A stretch of DNA of 15,814 nucleotides from DATIKM01 sp035477595 (lineage in GTDB: Bacteria; Armatimonadota; Chthonomonadetes; Chthonomonadales; CAJBBX01). The first letter of the stretch is position 1. Every line of letters starts with the position of its first letter. The notes under the pieces were generated by a model that searched no databases, had not been told where the DNA came from, and saw nothing but the letters and a program-made list of their open reading frames with translations. Positions 14,548 to 15,814 of the stretch are shown piece by piece. Location of the stretch: NCBI GenBank assembly GCA_035477595.1, contig DATIKM010000119.1:1-15814 (forward strand), read 5' to 3'. The translations under genes and the position numbers were made by a program.

Positions 14548-14871
14548 ATGTCTGGCGAATGCCCGCGATGCAGGCGCACAATGGAGCCGCTGAGGGAGTA
14601 CCTGAGCCTCCGCCGCGAGGAAGGCTACGTGCTGGACTCGTGGCACGACGCGGACTCTCTCCTCCGGTTTCTAGACGTGTGGCTCAGCTTCCCGCGCCGG
14701 TTGGTTAGCTTACTGCTCGCGCCTCTGTTCTCGCGCATGATGGGAGATCGGCGACGACGCCGGCTCGAGCGGATCCAGCGGCAGTTCCCCCGGAGCCTTG
14801 TCTGCCCCGAGTGCGAGCACGTCTTGTGCGTTGGAGGGATTGTGACGACTCGATCTCACCGGGGGAGATAG
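14548..14871 (+). CDS. Small hypothetical protein with two CxxC knuckles
   Basis: 107 aa, not recognised. CPRC (5-8) near the N-terminus and CPEC (86-89) near the C-terminus could together bind one zinc ion (zinc-ribbon-like), with C94 a spare cysteine. Between them lies a charged helix, a hydrophobic segment (FLDVWLSFPRRLVSLLLAPL, 41-60) and an Arg-rich stretch (DRRRRRLERIQRQF, 67-80). The ATG has GGGGGAG 8 nt upstream. A rare Leu codon TTA is used at residue 55. It lies 94 nt after trpG and 3 nt before the peptidase gene, so it is probably cotranslated with the latter. It may be a membrane-touching or nucleic-acid-binding adaptor; this is a guess. Confidence 0.75.
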   Translation: MSGECPRCRRTMEPLREYLSLRREEGYVLDSWHDADSLLRFLDVWLSFPRRLVSLLLAPLFSRMMGDRRRRRLERIQRQFPRSLVCPECEHVLCVGGIVTTRSHRGR

Positions 14872-14874
14872 AGG

Positions 14875-15814
14875 TTGGCGTGCTACGCGGAACGGATCGC
14901 CGCGGCGCAGCGGCGGATGCGGGAGTCGGGCGCCGGTGCGCTCGTAGTCGGTCCGACCGACAACATGCGCTACCTGACGGGTTGGGCAGAGGCTGGCCAC
15001 GAGCGCTTCCTCGCGCTGGTGGTGACGGCCACGGGCGAACCCGCCTTCGTGGTGCCGGCGATGAACGCCGCGCAGGCACGCGCCAACCCCGCGGGCATTG
15101 CACGGGTCCGTGGATGGGCTGACGAGACGGGCTGGCGGGACGACGTAGCCGCCGTGCTGGGCGGCTCGGTAGGGCCAGATGCCGCGCTGGTGGTGGACGA
15201 GGAGCTGCACAGCGTCCATCTGCTGGGCCTGCAGGCGCTCTACCCCGGAGTGCCGTGTCGCGCCTCCTCCTACCTGCTCGGTCCGCTGCGCGCCGTGAAG
15301 TCGCAGGACGAGGCGGAGATGCTGCGGCGGTCGGCCGCGGCGACGGACGCCGTGTACCGCCAGACGCTCCCGGTCCTCCGTCCGGGTCTCTCGGAGGCCG
15401 AAGTTCGGGATCACGTGGCGAGGGGGTTCAGCGCGCTCGGCGCGGATGCGCACTTCGCGCTCGTCTGCTTCGGCGCGAACTCGGCGCTCCCGCACCATCG
15501 CAGCGGCGAAGCCCGCCTCGCCGAGGGCGACGTGGTCGTTCTCGACATAGGCTGCCGGCTCGACGGGTACTGGTCCGACATCACGCGCACCGTGTCTTGC
15601 GGGCCCGCGCCCCAGGGCGCCGAGCAAGACTACGCACTCGTCCACGCGGCGCACCGCGCAGCGCATGGGGCCACTCGACCCGGGGTCACGTGCGAGAGCG
15701 TGGACGCCGCAGCGCGCGGGGTCATCGAGAGCGGCGGGTGTGGAGCCCTCTTCATCCATCGGACGGGCCATGGTATCGGGATGTCGTGCCATGAGGACCC
15801 GTACATCGTGCGCG
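14875..15814 (+). CDS. M24-family metallopeptidase (Xaa-Pro aminopeptidase/dipeptidase-like), 3' end cut off
   Basis: 313 residues visible, open to the window edge. The N-terminal creatinase-like domain (about 1-135) starts with ERIAAAQRRM and NMRYLTGW. The catalytic pita-bread domain begins near RAVKSQDEAEMLRRSAAATD. ALPHHRSG gives the substrate-binding His. Metal ligands Asp224 and Asp235 lie in DIGCRLDGYWSDITRT, and His299 in RTGHGIGMSCHEDP; the two Glu ligands lie beyond the window. It should remove N-terminal residues next to proline or act as a prolidase, in the cytoplasm. The start is TTG 14875: GGGAG is 7 nt upstream and the only stop in this frame, the TAG of the preceding gene, is 3 nt before it, so no other start fits the conserved N-terminus. 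Confidence 0.9.
   Translation, partial: MACYAERIAAAQRRMRESGAGALVVGPTDNMRYLTGWAEAGHERFLALVVTATGEPAFVVPAMNAAQARANPAGIARVRGWADETGWRDDVAAVLGGSVGPDAALVVDEELHSVHLLGLQALYPGVPCRASSYLLGPLRAVKSQDEAEMLRRSAAATDAVYRQTLPVLRPGLSEAEVRDHVARGFSALGADAHFALVCFGANSALPHHRSGEARLAEGDVVVLDIGCRLDGYWSDITRTVSCGPAPQGAEQDYALVHAAHRAAHGATRPGVTCESVDAAARGVIESGGCGALFIHRTGHGIGMSCHEDPYIVR

Overview
The window comes from a high-GC, double-membraned (diderm) bacterium. The evidence for an outer membrane is a Wza/OPX-type polysaccharide export protein with many SLBB domains, next to a Wzz-type chain-length protein, a flippase and an O-antigen-ligase/polymerase-like protein. Start codons are often GTG or TTG behind good Shine-Dalgarno sites. 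I cannot fix the phylum from sequence alone. Long multi-SLBB exporters of this kind suggest a non-proteobacterial diderm such as Armatimonadota, but that is a guess.

The left three quarters (1-11740, minus strand) is one tightly packed surface or extracellular polysaccharide operon read right to left. In transcription order it encodes a 1,218-aa SLBB export protein, a Wzz-like protein, a Wzx-like flippase, a Wzy/WaaL-like membrane protein, a DUF268-like SAM methyltransferase, an unnamed GT-A-like protein, a GT4 glycosyltransferase, a GNAT acyltransferase, and a second SAM methyltransferase cut by the window edge. Junctions after the Wzz gene are mostly overlaps or gaps of 0-10 nt, so translation is probably coupled. 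The first genes build the export and polymerisation machinery and the later ones build or decorate the repeat unit. No priming glycosyltransferase and no tyrosine kinase lies in the window.

A 142-bp divergent control region (11741-11882) separates the two halves. It holds two strong sigma70-type promoters back to back: TTGACT-N18-TACAAT to the left for the polysaccharide operon, and TTGACA-N18-TATACT to the right for a tRNA-Leu(UAA). A perfect 12-bp palindrome lies between their -35 boxes. The leftward promoter shows that the long exporter frame must start at the GTG at 11740, not at the ATG at 11851.

The right quarter (11883-15814, plus strand) is tRNA-Leu(UAA), then trpE 35 nt later, a small VOC/glyoxalase-fold protein with a TTG start overlapping trpE, trpG, a 107-aa protein with two CxxC knuckles, and a partial M24 (Xaa-Pro-type) metallopeptidase with a TTG start. 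trpE and trpG together make anthranilate from chorismate and glutamine. The VOC gene between them and the apparent dependence of trpE on the tRNA promoter are the unusual points here. No CRISPR, insertion sequence or phage feature was seen.
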